This document shows positions 5,446-5,561 of a DNA stretch of 5,561 bases, in pieces. The stretch is taken from contig JAITQR010000227.1 of NCBI GenBank assembly GCA_031288815.1, positions 1 through 5,561 on the forward strand. The letters are read 5' to 3'. This DNA is from Treponema sp. (GTDB lineage Bacteria > Spirochaetota > Spirochaetia > Treponematales > Breznakiellaceae). Positions within the stretch are counted from its first letter, which is position 1. Every line of letters starts with the position of its first letter. The notes beneath the pieces were generated by a model, which searched no databases, was not told the origin of the DNA, and saw only the letters and a list, made by a program, of their open reading frames with translations. Both the position numbers and the translations under genes were made by a program.

Positions 5446-5561
5446 CAAATCCCCCCTTTCCGAAAAGGTTTACCCATCCCCTATGGGGATTTGAAGCGAT
5501 ACCCCCGCCGACCAGAGGGAGGAAAAGGGCGCAGGACGCGCCCGTAAGGGGGTCTCGCCGG
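5446..5561 (+). repeat. tandem repeat copy 2 (runs to the window edge)
   Basis: 116 bases matching copy 1 with one deletion and one substitution, both in the A-run after CCG (AAAA-GG against AAAAAAG). The remaining positions, including all 93 bases from the TTTACCC onward, are identical. The copy starts with the same tRNA 3' end sequence but has no tRNA 5' half before it, so it is not a second tRNA gene. The window stops exactly where the alignable part ends, so further copies cannot be excluded. Confidence 0.95.

Noticed and set aside
5446..5463. second tRNA gene
   Set aside because: Only the 3' end sequence is present. The preceding bases form an unrelated hairpin, with no acceptor, D or anticodon arm.
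5292..5561. CRISPR array
   Set aside because: The repeat is about 117 bases, far longer than CRISPR repeats, and includes the tRNA 3' end. Only one spacer-like segment is visible, and it is itself a perfect hairpin.
5292..5561. integron attC sites (known in Treponema denticola)
   Set aside because: I find no GTTRRRY / RYYYAAC core pair flanking the unit, and the repeat starts in a tRNA.

Overview
The window looks like part of a spirochete chromosome, most probably a Treponema of the gut (termite or rumen) type. This rests on family combinations rather than any marker gene: a long protein with a YcgR-like N-terminus and a split PilZ domain, a ComFB-domain protein, a HlyIII membrane protein and an HD-type dNTPase-like enzyme, all at moderate GC. 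The genus is an inference. Everything up to about 5165 reads as ordinary chromosome. The unusual part is the last 270 bases.

Layout. 1-107 is the 3' end of an unidentified plus-strand gene, followed closely by a HlyIII/PAQR-family membrane protein gene (145-810). Two minus-strand genes converge on it. They form a probable operon: a small secreted protein (2764-2192) and then a PilZ-domain protein (2184-949), driven by a good sigma-70-type promoter at 2843-2815. A 230-base divergent intergenic region separates this operon from a plus-strand HD-superfamily phosphohydrolase gene (2995-4290). After a 152-base leader comes a ComFB-domain protein with an extra beta-rich C-terminal domain (4443-5165). 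GC-rich hairpins and a probable terminator follow, and then a tRNA-Pro(UGG) gene (5237-5309).

Downstream of the tRNA, the last 18 nt of the tRNA plus about 99 bases of flank (5292-5408) recur almost perfectly at 5446-5561, where the window ends. The period is 153-154 bases. The 37-base segment between copies and the copies themselves hold several perfect stem-loops, and each copy carries an inverted copy of the tRNA T-arm. This looks like a small tandem element using the tRNA-Pro 3' end as a junction, comparable to an attachment-site duplication. The array may continue past the window. No protein-coding gene is evident there.

Functional theme. PilZ domains are cyclic-di-GMP receptors, and ComFB-family proteins have been reported as cyclic-dinucleotide receptors, so the window may carry two second-messenger effectors. 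They lie in different transcription units, and no direct link is visible in the sequence.
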